Position numbers and translations under genes: made by a program
The notes under the pieces: model-generated
Database searches by the model: none
What the model saw: the letters and a program-made list of their open reading frames with translations, nothing else
What the model was told of the DNA's origin: nothing
In this document: positions 35,310 through 46,849 of the stretch, piece after piece
How the letters are laid out: every line of letters starts with the position of its first letter
Numbering within the stretch: the first letter of the stretch is position 1
From: Brachionus rotundiformis
Lineage: Eukaryota > Rotifera > Eurotatoria > Ploima > Brachionidae
DNA length: 64,000 nucleotides
Assembly: GCA_016802295.1 (NCBI GenBank)
Contig: JAESIW010000020.1
Coordinates: forward strand, 1,318,245 to 1,382,244
Direction of reading: 5' to 3'

Positions 35310-35610
35310 TTTCTTCTATCTTACTTTCAGTGGAGCATAAGGCATCCACACGTCCCTTCCATTCTATGCTATCATTGATGATAATTTCTGTCTGTTCGCT
35401 TATTTTTTTAATCTCTTCAACTCTCCTTCAGGTAATCTCTGGTCTTGCAGCATTTCTCATTCCTTGAGATGTCCAATATAATAAAACTCAGAAATTATTC
35501 TGTCTGTTTGCATTATTCTTTCATGACCAAGCCACTTTAGTCGTCTTCTGCTTATCGTGTGCCAGATTGGTTCGTTTCTTACTCTTCTGCATAGCTCTTA
35601 ATTTATATTT
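35310..35610 (-). mobile_element. RTE-like LINE 3' coding remnant
   Basis: The minus strand reads LCRRVRNEPIWHTISRRRLK, then WLGHERIMQTDRI, then WTSQGMRNAARPEIT, a stop, RRVEEIKK and IEWKGRVDALCSTESK. This is the C-terminal region of RTE-type and related endonuclease/reverse transcriptases: RRRLKWLGH, GRP.TTWRR and W+..V.ALCSTE. The stop sits exactly where the conserved Trp of TWRR belongs, a TGG to TGA change. Only the tail remains. Confidence 0.75.
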
Positions 35611-36055
35611 ACTTTGGATGGAAAATCTTCCTTGAATGGAATACTTGGAATTTTTGCAGATCTCTATAGACCAAAGCATTTGATTTACACTAGAAAGCCC
35701 GGCTGATTAATTACAAAAATTTCAAATTAAATTTTAAAAGAAATAGAAAAAATTTATTTAAAATATGATTGAAAATTTAAGTATTACAAGTTGACATTAA
35801 GTTTCTTTGAGTAATTTTTGATAACTTTACCTCTTTGAGATAATATTCAAGTTTATATTTTTTAAAAAGGATTTTTAAAAACCCCTCGGACTTTCTGGTG
35901 TTAAATCAAATTAATAAATTATTTTTCTTTTTAGCTATAAAAAATAAGCAATTCAATGGCTAGTTGTAAAAATTGATTCAATTTTTGAGCATATTTTCTC
36001 GATATTTTTATTAAAATAACAAAATTTAAAATGAATCAACAACAAAATAAATAAT
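35611..36055. other. spacer with LINE debris
   Basis: Upstream edge of the RTE relic, then AT-rich DNA. No reverse-transcriptase coding for the element that ends at 36.15 kb was found, so that element is 5'-truncated. Confidence 0.4.
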
Positions 36056-36150
36056 TACCATAGATGGGACCCTACTGTTTCCCATCTTCGCAAGTCTAGC
36101 TTGCTAGCTTATTGTAACTTATATTATTATATTATTATTATAATTTCATT
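36056..36150 (+). mobile_element. 5'-truncated LINE 3' end with stem-loop and ATT tail
   Basis: A 7-bp stem GATGGGA/TCCCATC (36063-36069 with 36080-36086) encloses a 10-nt loop. It is followed by TTCGCAAGTCTAGC and then a run of TTA/ATT repeats from about 36112. The arrangement CCATAG-stem-loop-stem-CG..AGTCTA-(ATT)n matches the 3' end of the minus-strand relic near 51.27 kb. A structured 3' end followed by a short microsatellite tail is typical of CR1-like LINEs. Confidence 0.55.
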
Positions 36151-37084
36151 TTTTTATTATTTTAGGTTCCACTCACTAAGATATCATTTAATTCCTCTAT
36201 CAGTAATATTTGAATAGCAATTATATAAAAAAATCAATTTTCGAAAAAAACGACATTTTTATTTTGTTTTGGAACCTTGTCAAAAAAAAATAATTTATTT
36301 ATGAGTCAAGTTTTATTTATTTAGCTAACAGTTCGTTTCATTTTTTTTCATATTCTTTTGAATTTTTGAATAAATCATTTCAATCAAAAAAAAAATAATT
36401 TAAAAAAACACAAAAAACATGGTTAATTCAATTTATTTTTAAAATTACAAAATTGTCTTTAAATTTTTTAAACAACTATGGAAATATTTTTCTTAGAAAA
36501 AAAGAAGATTTGTAAACTTTATTTAAAATAGATAAGGAGATACATTTTTTCATACGTGATATTTTATGTTTAATGAATTAAACTACATGTCTCTGAAAGT
36601 TTTTTTAATTTCAAAAAGTCAAGTAGACCGAAAAACTAAAGAAATAATAAAATTTCAAAATCTTAAATACTTAAAAAAAAAAACAAAAAAATTATTCAAA
36701 CGAGCTTAATTTAAGCATTCTATGTTTAGATTTGTCAAATTTTTACTCTAGTGATAACCATTTAAACATTTTTAATATAATTAAGTGACAAATCAATAAT
36801 GTTGTTACACAATAAAACATCTTTGCAAATAACATTTTACTTGAATACTGATTTCTATAACCAGGAACCTTTGAAAAAGGCGAAAGATAATTCAATTTTT
36901 TGATTAACTCTCGGAGCGCTTGAGCCAAAAAAAAATCAATCAAAAAAAAGAAAATAATGGAAAACAGTAAAAAAAGACTGGTTTAAACTTTTCTAAAATT
37001 ATTAAGTTTCTAATGTGTATATAATTGACTCAATCATTGAACAAAACCATTACTAAACAATTTCTAAATTAGGTTTTAATCAAA
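36151..37084. other. intergenic downstream of the Roquin-like gene
   Basis: AT-rich; nothing supported. A 66-codon minus-strand ORF at 36743-36943 has a partly hydrophobic composition but no recognisable similarity. I looked here for a CCCH zinc-finger exon of the Roquin-like gene and saw none. Confidence 0.45.
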
Positions 37085-39194
37085 TTAAAAATTTTGATTA
37101 AAGGAATTAATTTTGGTAAACGATTGCTGTTCTTGCTGTAAAGCATTCAAGAGCGAATCGGAGTCAAAAAGATTGTTCTTAAAAAAAATAAAATTAATTT
37201 TTTTCTCTCGTTTTAAAATTAATAATTAAAAATACTTGAAAATTATTTGAATCATTAAAATTCGAATCATGGTAGCCAAAGTTGCTTCTGGTACTAAAAT
37301 CCAATCTGTTCTTATTGAAGCCATTTGAGCTATTACTGCTCGTACTGGTTGTGTCTTCTGACCATATTCTGCTATTTATGTCGAAGCTTTGATCATTGTT
37401 TGAAAAATTAGACAGAAATAAATTGTTTCTGAATTCATTAGATGTATTGGTGAAAATTTTATTCTTGTTTTTAAAATGGTTGAATTTGGACTTTGGAGCG
37501 GGCAGTCTGGTCGACGGTCCCATCGATAGCAAAAAGTTCTGGCCATTGGCAATCGGATTGAACACCAGACCGCTTATATTTATGCTCAAATTGTTGGCCT
37601 TGTTAGCATATTGGTTTGGCGCATTTGGCTGGCGAGCATTTGCCACCGATTTGCCAATCGCCTGATTTTTGGCTTGATTAGCTATTATGATAGACATTAG
37701 CCTACTCGAATAGTCCAAGTGAATGGTCAATATTTTGGTCATGCGCTTTAAGCAATCAATGAGCAAAGACCAAACTATTTTGACTTGTGGTGCTTGTTTA
37801 AGTTCCACAAAGGAATCATTTGACTCAAAGTCGCACAAGTCATTAAAATTAAAGTCATCACTGTCCTCTTCGCTGATCATTGACTCTCCACCACTTCCGA
37901 TAAATATCGGAGACTCGGTCACTGAATTTCGCTTCTCTTTTTCTTGCGATGGGACAATTTTTTTCTCAAAATTAATTGAGGCAAAATGGTTAAAGTCAGC
38001 ATAAGCGCCAATAAATAGTGAATTCAAATGGGGCTCGAGCTGATGTGCAAACGAGCTTTGTGAACCAATTTTGATCTTTTCAAAAAAGTCCTGAATCAAC
38101 TTTTCAATGGTTTGTTGCGACTGAAGCTTGTCGATTATTGACTGCATTTCTGATTTGTGAGTGGCGTCTCCAAATAGCTTTTGTGACCATTGTTCGGGCG
38201 ACATGCGAATACCGGACTCAAGTGCTATTTGAATTATTTGCATGTCGTGTTGGCGTCGCAGAGCTGGATACTTGAGAAACTCTTTCCTAAGCTCCATCAA
38301 CGACGAGTCGTTGTCACGCTTTTCCACCTTGAAACATCCAGCCCGATACAACAATTGTATCACGTGACCAACACTTGTTTTAGACGCTTTGGGATAATGC
38401 TTTTTGAGCATGTGTACCACATAAAGAACCAAAATCTTGCGAGACATGCGGTTTACTGTCTCCAAAGCATGAAGAGTCAATCTAAGAACGTCTTCTTGCA
38501 TTTGTGGACCCAAAAATTGGCATCCACGATTACGTATTTCAATCCAAAGCTTGCTAGTTGGGTTGTTCAAGTTGGTATTGGACAAAGTACTGGAACTAGT
38601 CGAATTTAGACTGGTCGATTGTGAAACAATTAGCTCTTGTTGCTGAATTTGGTTAATATACTGATCGTAGAGGGACAGAGCGTCAATGAGAACACGCTCG
38701 ACTATCGATCTAAGCAATCTGAATATTTTTTTCTTAAATTCTTGGTTATTTAAAGATTGGTTGATTAATATTGTTGTCTGATTGCTGGTAACAGTGTTTG
38801 AGACCAGATCTAGTAGATTTCCAGGAGCAGACTCACTCATGCCTTGGCTCAAGTACTGGTTCAAGTTTATTAGCTTACGCTGAATTGATTTGCTTAATTT
38901 TGAATTCTTGGTGCCGAACAAACCTTGAGCTTGGTCAATGATGCACTCGTTTGTGTTTATAAATTCTTGGAAAATATCTCTTAACGCATCAGTGCGATCG
39001 ATTAGATCGTCCTCGTTTAGTTGGATGGTGTTCTCTGGTTCCGAGCTTGACTCGGACTTAATACAAGCCGAGTGTGATGCGAGTATTATTTGCTTGACTA
39101 AATCAGCATTCATGCTGTAATCGCCCAAGTTAAGTTTGTCCAAGTCCAAATTGCTTGGTTCATAATTATTTATAGGTTCTTCTCTCCACTCCAT
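37085..39194 (-). CDS. RC3H: Roquin-like RNA-binding protein lacking RING and CCCH fingers
   Basis: Exons 39194..37236 and 37177..37085 give 683 residues. The ROQ domain is unmistakable at about 221-345: RNRGCQFLGPQMQE, RKILVLYVVHML, PKASKTSVGHVIQLLYRAGC, FKVEKRDNDSSLMEL and HKSEMQSIIDKLQ. The flanking HEPN halves are present (SIQRKLINLNQYL before; VWSLLIDCLKRMTKILTIHL after). Roquins recognise stem-loops in mRNA 3' UTRs with the ROQ domain and trigger decay. Other Roquins have an N-terminal RING ubiquitin-ligase finger and a CCCH finger after the HEPN; neither cysteine set is found here. The C-terminus is Asn/Ser-rich and disordered, as in Roquins that recruit CCR4-NOT. ROQ identity is secure; the absent fingers could be real loss or undetected exons. 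Confidence 0.9.
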
Positions 39195-41426
39195 ATTTTA
39201 AACAGTTTAGATAGTTTTATAATCTACAATACCATCTAAACATTTGAAAATACTTGACCATGATTTAAAAATTTATCCAAAAAGTTAAACTATAAGCTTA
39301 GAATAAAAAGGTGAGTATTGGAAAAGTTGAAAACAATTTTTCTTCTAATACTTGAGCTTAGTATAAAACTACCAACTTTAAAATTTAAAAATTTTTTTCA
39401 AACTGCATTCGTTGCTTAGATCAACAAATGCTTAAAACTGTGCTAAATTAAGCGAAGATTTGCTTAGTACTGGTGACCGACTTTTATCATTTAAATACTC
39501 AATTTATGAGATTAGTATTTTTGCACCAGGGTCTAAACAAAACAATTAAATGTACCAGTACAGACTTACACTAAAAAATAGCTAAATATCTGAGCAAATT
39601 TGAAAAAGCTTAATAAATTAAAAAAATAAACTTCCTTTTTTGTTCTCGAAGATAATAAATTTATCGGAATTTTTTACTAGATTCATCTTAGTAAACTACT
39701 TGATTATTTTTATATTCATTCTATTTGTATTTATGTCTTTAAGATGATTATCCCTTAAAATCCAAACTCTGGCTTCTCCTTAACAAAAAAAAACAACTAG
39801 ATTTATGTTTGTATAAGAGAATTTTCTATTGTTGAAAAAAAAATGCAATATATTTGAACAAAATAAAAATTTATAATAAATTATTTTAAAAATTATAATT
39901 TTTGATATTTTCTTGCTATCATTTAAGCTTGGCTTCTCATTCAGCTATCTATTCATATTCTGAACAGTTAGAAGATTTAACTCCTATTTAAAAAAAATTT
40001 TAAAACACCCTGATTTATTAATTTCCGTTCTCTTGTAATATATTCATTTTAAAAAATAAATATTAAAAATTCAAAACCAATATTGTTATTAACAAATAAC
40101 TTAATCATGTTATTTGAACGTGATTCTTTTGAAAAATTTTGAAAAATTTTTACAAAAGTGGTTATGGATTCAAAATTAAAGATTATGAAATATTTTCATG
40201 TAGGTTGGTTGATTTTTTAACCAAATGTACATTTTACATTTGGTTATATCATAAAAGGAAATCTCGCTAGATAATCTAATACCAAGGAAACAAAAAATAA
40301 AATATAGAAAATCTCTAAATATTTAGAAAAAAAAATTAGGGTTTCCTTAGTTTTAAAAAACCATAAACATCTGAATTGAGCGAATTTAGAAAATAAATAA
40401 TAGAAATTTTCAAAGTAAGCTAAATAATTTGCGATAAATTATGAAAATATTTTTTAAATTTTATAATAATTAATTATCTTTAAATCAGACCCATTTTTTT
40501 TTTAAAGTGATTTTTTCTAAATAAAATCTTTCTTACTTAAATTATGTTAAATTTACCTTAAAAATAAATAAATTCATTTCGAATTATTTAATAATTTTAA
40601 TTTAATTAGAATTTTTTCTTACTTAGTTAATTCTAGACCTTAAACAACACTAAAATTTAATAAACTAAATTAAAATTATGTTTTAATGAATAAATTGTTA
40701 ACTTATCTGAATTGCTTAATCTTAAAAAGATAGACACCAAACTTTTAAAAATGATGGCGTGGTTAAAATCCTTAAATTTTACCCTGATAAAGCTAATGAA
40801 ATATCAAAAACTGATAATAAATTTGAAAAGGCAAAATTTATTAGGGTCTTCAAAATCTGAAAAATATTTTTTAAATCTACTTCGATATTTGAAATACTCA
40901 ATAAAAAAGCCATAAATTAAATTAATATAATTTGAGCTTAGTTACAAAAAGTCTGGATAAGTTTCCATAGAAAAAAGCTGACAACTAATGGACAATTATT
41001 TTTTATTTCCTTCGTGACTTTTAGTTGGAAATCTTTACTTATGTAAAATTTTAATTCATTTTTTAGTTAAAGTCAAAAATGTACTTAAAAAAACATTAAA
41101 TATTCACTTCTAATTTGGTAATTAAATTTAAAGGTTAATTTTGAAATTAAAAAGAAAATTTATTACATATTCTTAATAAGAATTACTAAACTATTAAATA
41201 AGAAATAATTTAAGATTCGATTCTGTTCAAACAATCGATTAAAAAGCGATATTTTATTGCTTAAAGTTGGAAAATTTCCAAATTTTTCTTTAACATAAAT
41301 TTTTCCTAGATAAAAATCTAGACAATATAATTTTTTTAACTTTTTTTTTTAAAGAATTAACTTTTGTTGTTAAGACAATATATTTTGAAAATATATACAA
41401 AAAATTATTTAAAATTTAAAATCAAA
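39195..41426. other. large AT-rich intergenic region
   Basis: 2.2 kb upstream of the Roquin-like gene. No cysteine-rich RING exon was seen on the minus strand. Around 40,715-40,910 a plus-strand stretch has some peptide-like character across two frames (FYPDKANEI; FEKAKFIRVF), perhaps a relic, but it cannot be named. Confidence 0.45.
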
Positions 41427-41795
41427 ATGACAATTAAACTTAGCTTATATGAAATAATTGATTACGGTAGTCCAGTTAATATAAAAAAAATCGAAAGAGA
41501 TAATTTACGCATTTACAGGAATCTGATTGGCATTTATACAAGGAAATCTCTGAATAAGGTAAATAAAAATTACCAGATCCAACTGGACCAATTTCAGCAG
41601 TCAAGGTGCCTTAATCGTTATAACAATTTGAAACGAATCCAAGATGACAATCTGAGACTTTTTTTAAACCTCCTGAAAGTTAAACCGGATAAAAATTTGA
41701 CGAAAAAGGAATATAATAAACATTGGGAAAAATTTTTGTTGTTTAAGAGCAGACGTTTTATCAACACTAATGCTAGAATAAAAGGAACCTATTAA
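41427..41795 (+). CDS. CFAP97D-like axonemal protein
   Basis: A single ORF of 122 residues from the ATG at 41427. It has two related units: IERDNLRIYRNLIGI ... YQIQLDQFQQSR at about 23-62 and IQDDNLRLFLNLLKV ... YNKHWEKFLLFKSRRF at about 70-113. The spacing and the pattern KI..N...Y..I ... W..Y....LNR ... RI...N..LL..L...K ... W......RR+I match the KIAA1430/Hemingway (CFAP97 and CFAP97D) family, which occurs in motile cilia and sperm tails. Upstream in-frame codons back to 41364 are AT-rich and unlikely to be coding. It is short for the family, so a 5' exon may be missing. ARMH3 starts 264 bp downstream on the same strand. Confidence 0.6.
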   Translation: MTIKLSLYEIIDYGSPVNIKKIERDNLRIYRNLIGIYTRKSLNKVNKNYQIQLDQFQQSRCLNRYNNLKRIQDDNLRLFLNLLKVKPDKNLTKKEYNKHWEKFLLFKSRRFINTNARIKGTY

Positions 41796-42059
41796 CTTAA
41801 AAAACATATCATATAATTTTTCATAAAAAAATAAAAATTAAATTTTAAATTTAATATTAAAAAATTAAGTTTTTAAAATGTTAAGAAAATTTTAATTTCT
41901 AAAAGTAAAGTAAGGAATTCGTCAAAAATAAATATCGAATTCTTTTTCTTACATGTATGCTCATTTATCATAAAATTAAAATTTATTATTAAATTTTGAT
42001 TATTTGAAATAAATACTTATGGAAATTTTAGTTTTTTTCGTAACAATTAGAAAGAAATA

Positions 42060-45000
42060 ATGAATGATAAAAAATTGAAAACTCTACCAAAAGAGAAATT
42101 TATAACAATATATGAGACTTTTTTTAAAGTATTCCTTTTAAATAGATAATACTGACCTAAAATATATTTAAAATTCCTTAAAGGGTGAAGATTTTAGTCA
42201 AAAACCGGATAATTTTTGGGATGAACTATTCCTAATCAAGGTAAAATAAGCAAAAAATTAAAACTAAATCTTAAATTTTTTTAAAAGCTTAACTCCAATT
42301 ACATAATTTCTGAATTCAAAAATATCTCATCAAATGAAGATTTAATAAAATTGAAAGTAATTTTAAATTTAAAAAAAAAAACATTTTTTGATTTAATTTT
42401 TTTTACATTAAGAAAAATATAAACTTTTTGTGTAATAAAGCTATTGAGTATTTGAAAATTGAAACCAATCCTATTCGATTGCACAACATATTTCATGTAA
42501 AACATCTTATTAACTAATTTTAACTTCCCTATTTTATTTTATTTTTTTACTAGACTCTTTACCTTTTTACATATTCATTATCAGTAAACAAACAAATCAA
42601 GCTAAATTCGATTGAAGCACTGGAATTTTTAATTGGAATCGAAGACGCTGAACTTAAATTTCAAGCAATTTTTGACAGCGTGTATAATATTTTGATAGGC
42701 GATGAAATTTCGCACTATTTAAAAACTATTTCACTTAAGTACCTTCTTGCTATGGCAACTGTAAATTTATTTTTATCCAAACTTCCCTTAATTTAATATC
42801 TTTTTCAATCAGCAAGCTGAAAGCGTCAATGATAACCTGTTTCTTGAGCATTTTATGATTAATAATGGTCTCTTTGAAGCGGCCGTACAGGTAAAAAAAT
42901 AAATACATATTTTTAATTAAAATTTAAAATGCTTAATTGAAGATTGTTAGCAACCCTGAATCCAGACTACTTCATGGCAGGGACGTACTTTTACTGCTAA
43001 CAATCCTTTTACAATTTAATAAATATGATTCTGAAAATCCTTATGTTATAAAATTGTCTATTCTTGATAATGAAATGGCTCTAACTGGGATAGCCATGAT
43101 TATGTCCAGTGTCTTGGCAGAATTTAACAGGTTTGGATATTCTAAATTTACCATAAAGACATATTTTTAAATTAGTGCTAATTATTTTATGCAGAAATTA
43201 TGCTGAAAGTCAAAAAGAGCAAGAAGGTGACTCCTCTTGGTGGAATAGTGTGGGAACAATGATTGGTAACATGTTCGTGGGAGACGAGGAAAAAAGACGC
43301 TTGCTAACCATAGATGACTCCATTTTAATTGTTTTCTATGAAGCTATTCATTTAAATAGAAATTTTATCTCTACTCTAACTCATGCAGCCACAGATTGTA
43401 TTCAAATAAATTCTACTTTGGTCGAGTCTTCCTTGCCAAGCGAGTCTCAAAATCCAGATAAACAAAATAATCCGAATGATATGCGCCTTTTGAACCCATT
43501 ATCATTATCTTCTAATATAACACTCTCTCAAAATAATCTACCTGATTCAGATCTAAATTTGGTGGAAAATCCTCCAGGAAATTTGATGGTCATTTTCCTG
43601 CAAGCATGCTCATCAGTTTTACATCAAACAAAAATTGAATCCAGTAATGTTTATGATACAACCAAATTGTTTTTGCTTATATTGCAGTGTATAAGCGAAG
43701 ATCAATATGCCAACTCATTACTTCATGATCCAAATTTAGTTTATAGTGTTTTCCTTTACAAGGCGGTAATTGAAAAAAAAATAATCTAAAACAAAAGTAA
43801 TTTTCTTTAAAGAAATTGAGGCATAGAAAATTAGCCATGGAAAAAGCTCCACCAAGCCGTTCATTGGCATGCTCAATTCTGGATTTGATGATTGAGTTTA
43901 TTCAAAGTCATTTGATGAAAAACTTTCCATTCGAGCTCTATTTGTAAGCGATTTATATTTAATTACCTAAAATTATCTAAATTTTAGGCAATTTAATTTT
44001 CCTAAAATTAAAAAAAAAATTTATCACTTTTTCATAATTTTTTTCAAACAAGATATTAAAAGGGATAACCAACGATCGGGAGTTTTTTCCCATAATAAAA
44101 GAATATATAATTTTGATTAAAACTCCAAGACGAGTCTTGAAAATGATTTTTTTCGCTAAATTAAAATGTAATAATTTTTTAAGTGAAATTTAATTTTACC
44201 AGGTGTTTTTTAAAAAGGCGAATCTTTTTATAGAGATGAATTTTTTAATTTAAGTTTGTTAATTTCCTTGATTTTTTTGAAAAACATAAACTAAACAAAA
44301 ATTTTTATTTCCTTTTAATATAATGTTATATATATACATAATAATTATTTGCTACCTAGACTATAGAAAATTGAATATTGTTTCTCATATTTACAATTCT
44401 TAATTAAAACATTAAAAATTCTTAATGAATTGGTGATTTTCAGAACTAAAGTTTATTTTTAATTACTTATATTTATTTAAAATATTTATATTTATGCGTA
44501 TAATACTTCTCAATTGAAAAATAGAATCCTTTCTTTTAAATATACAAATCAGATTTCAATAGCTTAAACTTATTTTAAAATAAAATATTGTTTTAAAAGT
44601 GAACAAAAATCAAGCTTATAAAGATTTCTGCAAACTTGTTTTGTTATTAAAAAAAATCAAAGAATTTTTACAATTATTTTTAAAGGATGTCTGTAGGAAT
44701 CATACAAAGATTAATGTGCTACCAGAAAAAGTATCGAATACGACTTGATTTTAATTGGCAAAATTTATGGAATAGTAAGTTTAAAAACCAATTATGTTTT
44801 TCAATATATTTTTGTTTCCCAAAAGCTTATTTATAAAAAGAAAACATATTAAGATAAATTAATAATTTTAATTCCTTAATTAAATTGAGAATTAAAAATA
44901 AAAAAATATGTGCAACTAATATTGTCTATTTTAACAAAAAAACCCTTATGCATTGAAAATATTAATCTTTTAAAATAATCAGTTTCAAGGATATTAAAAG

Positions 45001-45775
45001 CATTCAGATCGATAAAAATCAATTACTTAACTTTTTTTTAAGGTTTGATAAATGTAGTAAAATTTCTTACAACCTATGAGTCTGCATTAATTTCCAAAGG
45101 ACACAATATATTTCAACTCTATTCAAAGGTAATTAATAAATTAAAATTTGTTTTTTTATTATTCAATGTAATTTTTAGATAATCATTATATTAAACATTT
45201 TTATTACATATGGCGATGCTTTTTTACCAAACGCAGAGACATATGACTATCTTTATTATGATATAATGAGAATGAGACAAGTCTTTGATAATTTATTATC
45301 TTTATGTAAAATTTATTTATTTATTGATAAAAAAATATAATTTTCTTTAATTAGTAAACCGCTCTGTTTCCTCTGTTGACCATAAAGAATATGCAGTTAG
45401 AGTTTATAACCAATTGTGTAATGTAAAATCAATTATAAATCATTTTACGCCAAGAATAGATGCTTGGTCAACCAACAACCATGTTCAGTCACTTACGGAG
45501 CAACAGGTTTTGGAAATAGTTAGGACAAATTATGATTCTTTGACGCTAAAACTTGAAGATGATCTTGACCAATATGATCGATACCAAGAAAATCCTCAAG
45601 AAACAAATTTCTTTATAAATTTGGTAAGTTGGTATTTAAGCAAAAATTTTATTTTTATTTTCAACAACATTCAAAGACTAAAAGAATTATAAACGACACC
45701 AGATCGCAGATCAGCCATGTCAGCAAATTTGATCAAGTAAACATACTGGCCTTGACAAATTCAACCACATATTAA
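42060..45775 (+). CDS. ARMH3: armadillo-like helical domain protein ARMH3
   Basis: Fourteen exons (42060..42128, 42184..42240, 42288..42356, 42413..42496, 42554..42760, 42813..42890, 42943..43130, 43195..43765, 43813..43943, 44686..44774, 45043..45128, 45179..45305, 45355..45623, 45677..45775) give 707 residues; human is 689. Matches along the whole length include [115 protein letters not shown] and [24 protein letters not shown]3 (C10orf76) is a Golgi protein that binds GBF1 and PI4KB and supports PI4P production. Most introns are about 50 nt; intron 9 is 742 nt. The last exon, ending ALTNSTTY, is less conserved than the rest. Confidence 0.96.
43944..44685 (+). other. unusually long intron of ARMH3
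   Basis: 742 nt between exons 9 and 10, about fifteen times the local norm. It is very AT-rich, with no ORF, tRNA or snoRNA-like box pair that I can identify. It may hold regulatory sequence or an old, unrecognisable insertion. Confidence 0.6.
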
Positions 45776-46849
45776 TTTATTGTAATGTGTAAATAGAATT
45801 AAATTTATCTCTAAGTAGATTTGTTCAACTTGATATTTCAAGTATTATGGTTTAAATTTTAACTGATAATTTTAAAAAATTTGATTAAAAAAATCAATAA
45901 AATTTAAAAATCGAACTATTTGTTGATAAACATTTTTTATTTCAAAACAAATGATTAATCGAGAAAATTTTACTAAAAATTAAATTAAAATTTAAAACGG
46001 CAAACATTTTAAAATAATCACAATTTAAATATATAGGGATTAATAAATAAGCGCACCTTTGTTTGTTTTCAATAAAAATATAAATCAATCTGAAATTAAA
46101 AATCTAATGAAACTATGAAAAAAAGATATCCTTATTAGAAAAATTTTTTTTTATTTATTAAAATTTTGATATAAATTAAAGTTGCTAAAATATTAAGAAA
46201 AAATCTAAATTTGAAAATATTCAAGTATAGCTGTTTATGTTATTTAAAAATTTGACCATATTTTATGTGAGTGTTTTTATTATTTAAAATTATCTAAAAT
46301 ATCTAGTTCATAATTCAAATAAAAAAATTTAAAAAATTTTCACTTTTTGATTTTAACAGATTGTAATAATATTTTCTCCATGATTTGTATTTAAATAATA
46401 TTTATTTTTTTCAAATGATATATATTATTGAATTTTATTTTACCAATGTGGAATTAAAAAGTCAAATACTAAAAAGACTAGATATTTGTCAAGAATCAAA
46501 AGTAAAGAGCCTTCCTTTTCTACAATATTTTACATTTAGATAATTTTAAATAGATTAAGCCAAACAACAAAATTTAAACAAGCTCTCTTTATCATTTAAG
46601 CGTTTTTGCTTAAGAAAAAAAGGCTTGGCTTTTTTCTAATTTTAATGCAAAATATAAACTTTCACTGTATTAAATAAAGAATTTGAAATTTTAGCTGCGT
46701 CAAAAAAATGAACTAAATTTTGTTTGAAGCTTTGAAAATATTATAAATAAATTCAGGTACATCAATAAGTTTTGATATATAAGCTTTATTAAATTTTAGA
46801 CTTGTTTAATAAAAAAGACCTCTACGGCAATTGAGGACCGTCGGTCAAA
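45776..46849. other. ARMH3-NNT spacer
   Basis: AT-rich with no coding signal. It should include the ARMH3 3' UTR and the NNT promoter. The last 50 bases before the NNT ATG (GACCTCTACGGCAATTGAGG) are much less AT-rich, consistent with a 5' UTR. Confidence 0.5.

Noticed and set aside
36743..36943. 66-codon minus-strand ORF as a further Roquin exon
   Set aside because: No CCCH finger pattern and no suitable splice connection; the downstream exon at 37085-37177 already ends with a stop.
40712..40915. 67-codon ORF near 40.8 kb
   Set aside because: Peptide-like pieces occur in two different frames. I briefly considered a J-domain because of FYPDKANE, but HPD and the helix pattern are absent.
42299..42505. 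Minus-strand ORF inside ARMH3
   Set aside because: Lies across two ARMH3 exons and an intron on the opposite strand; no independent support.
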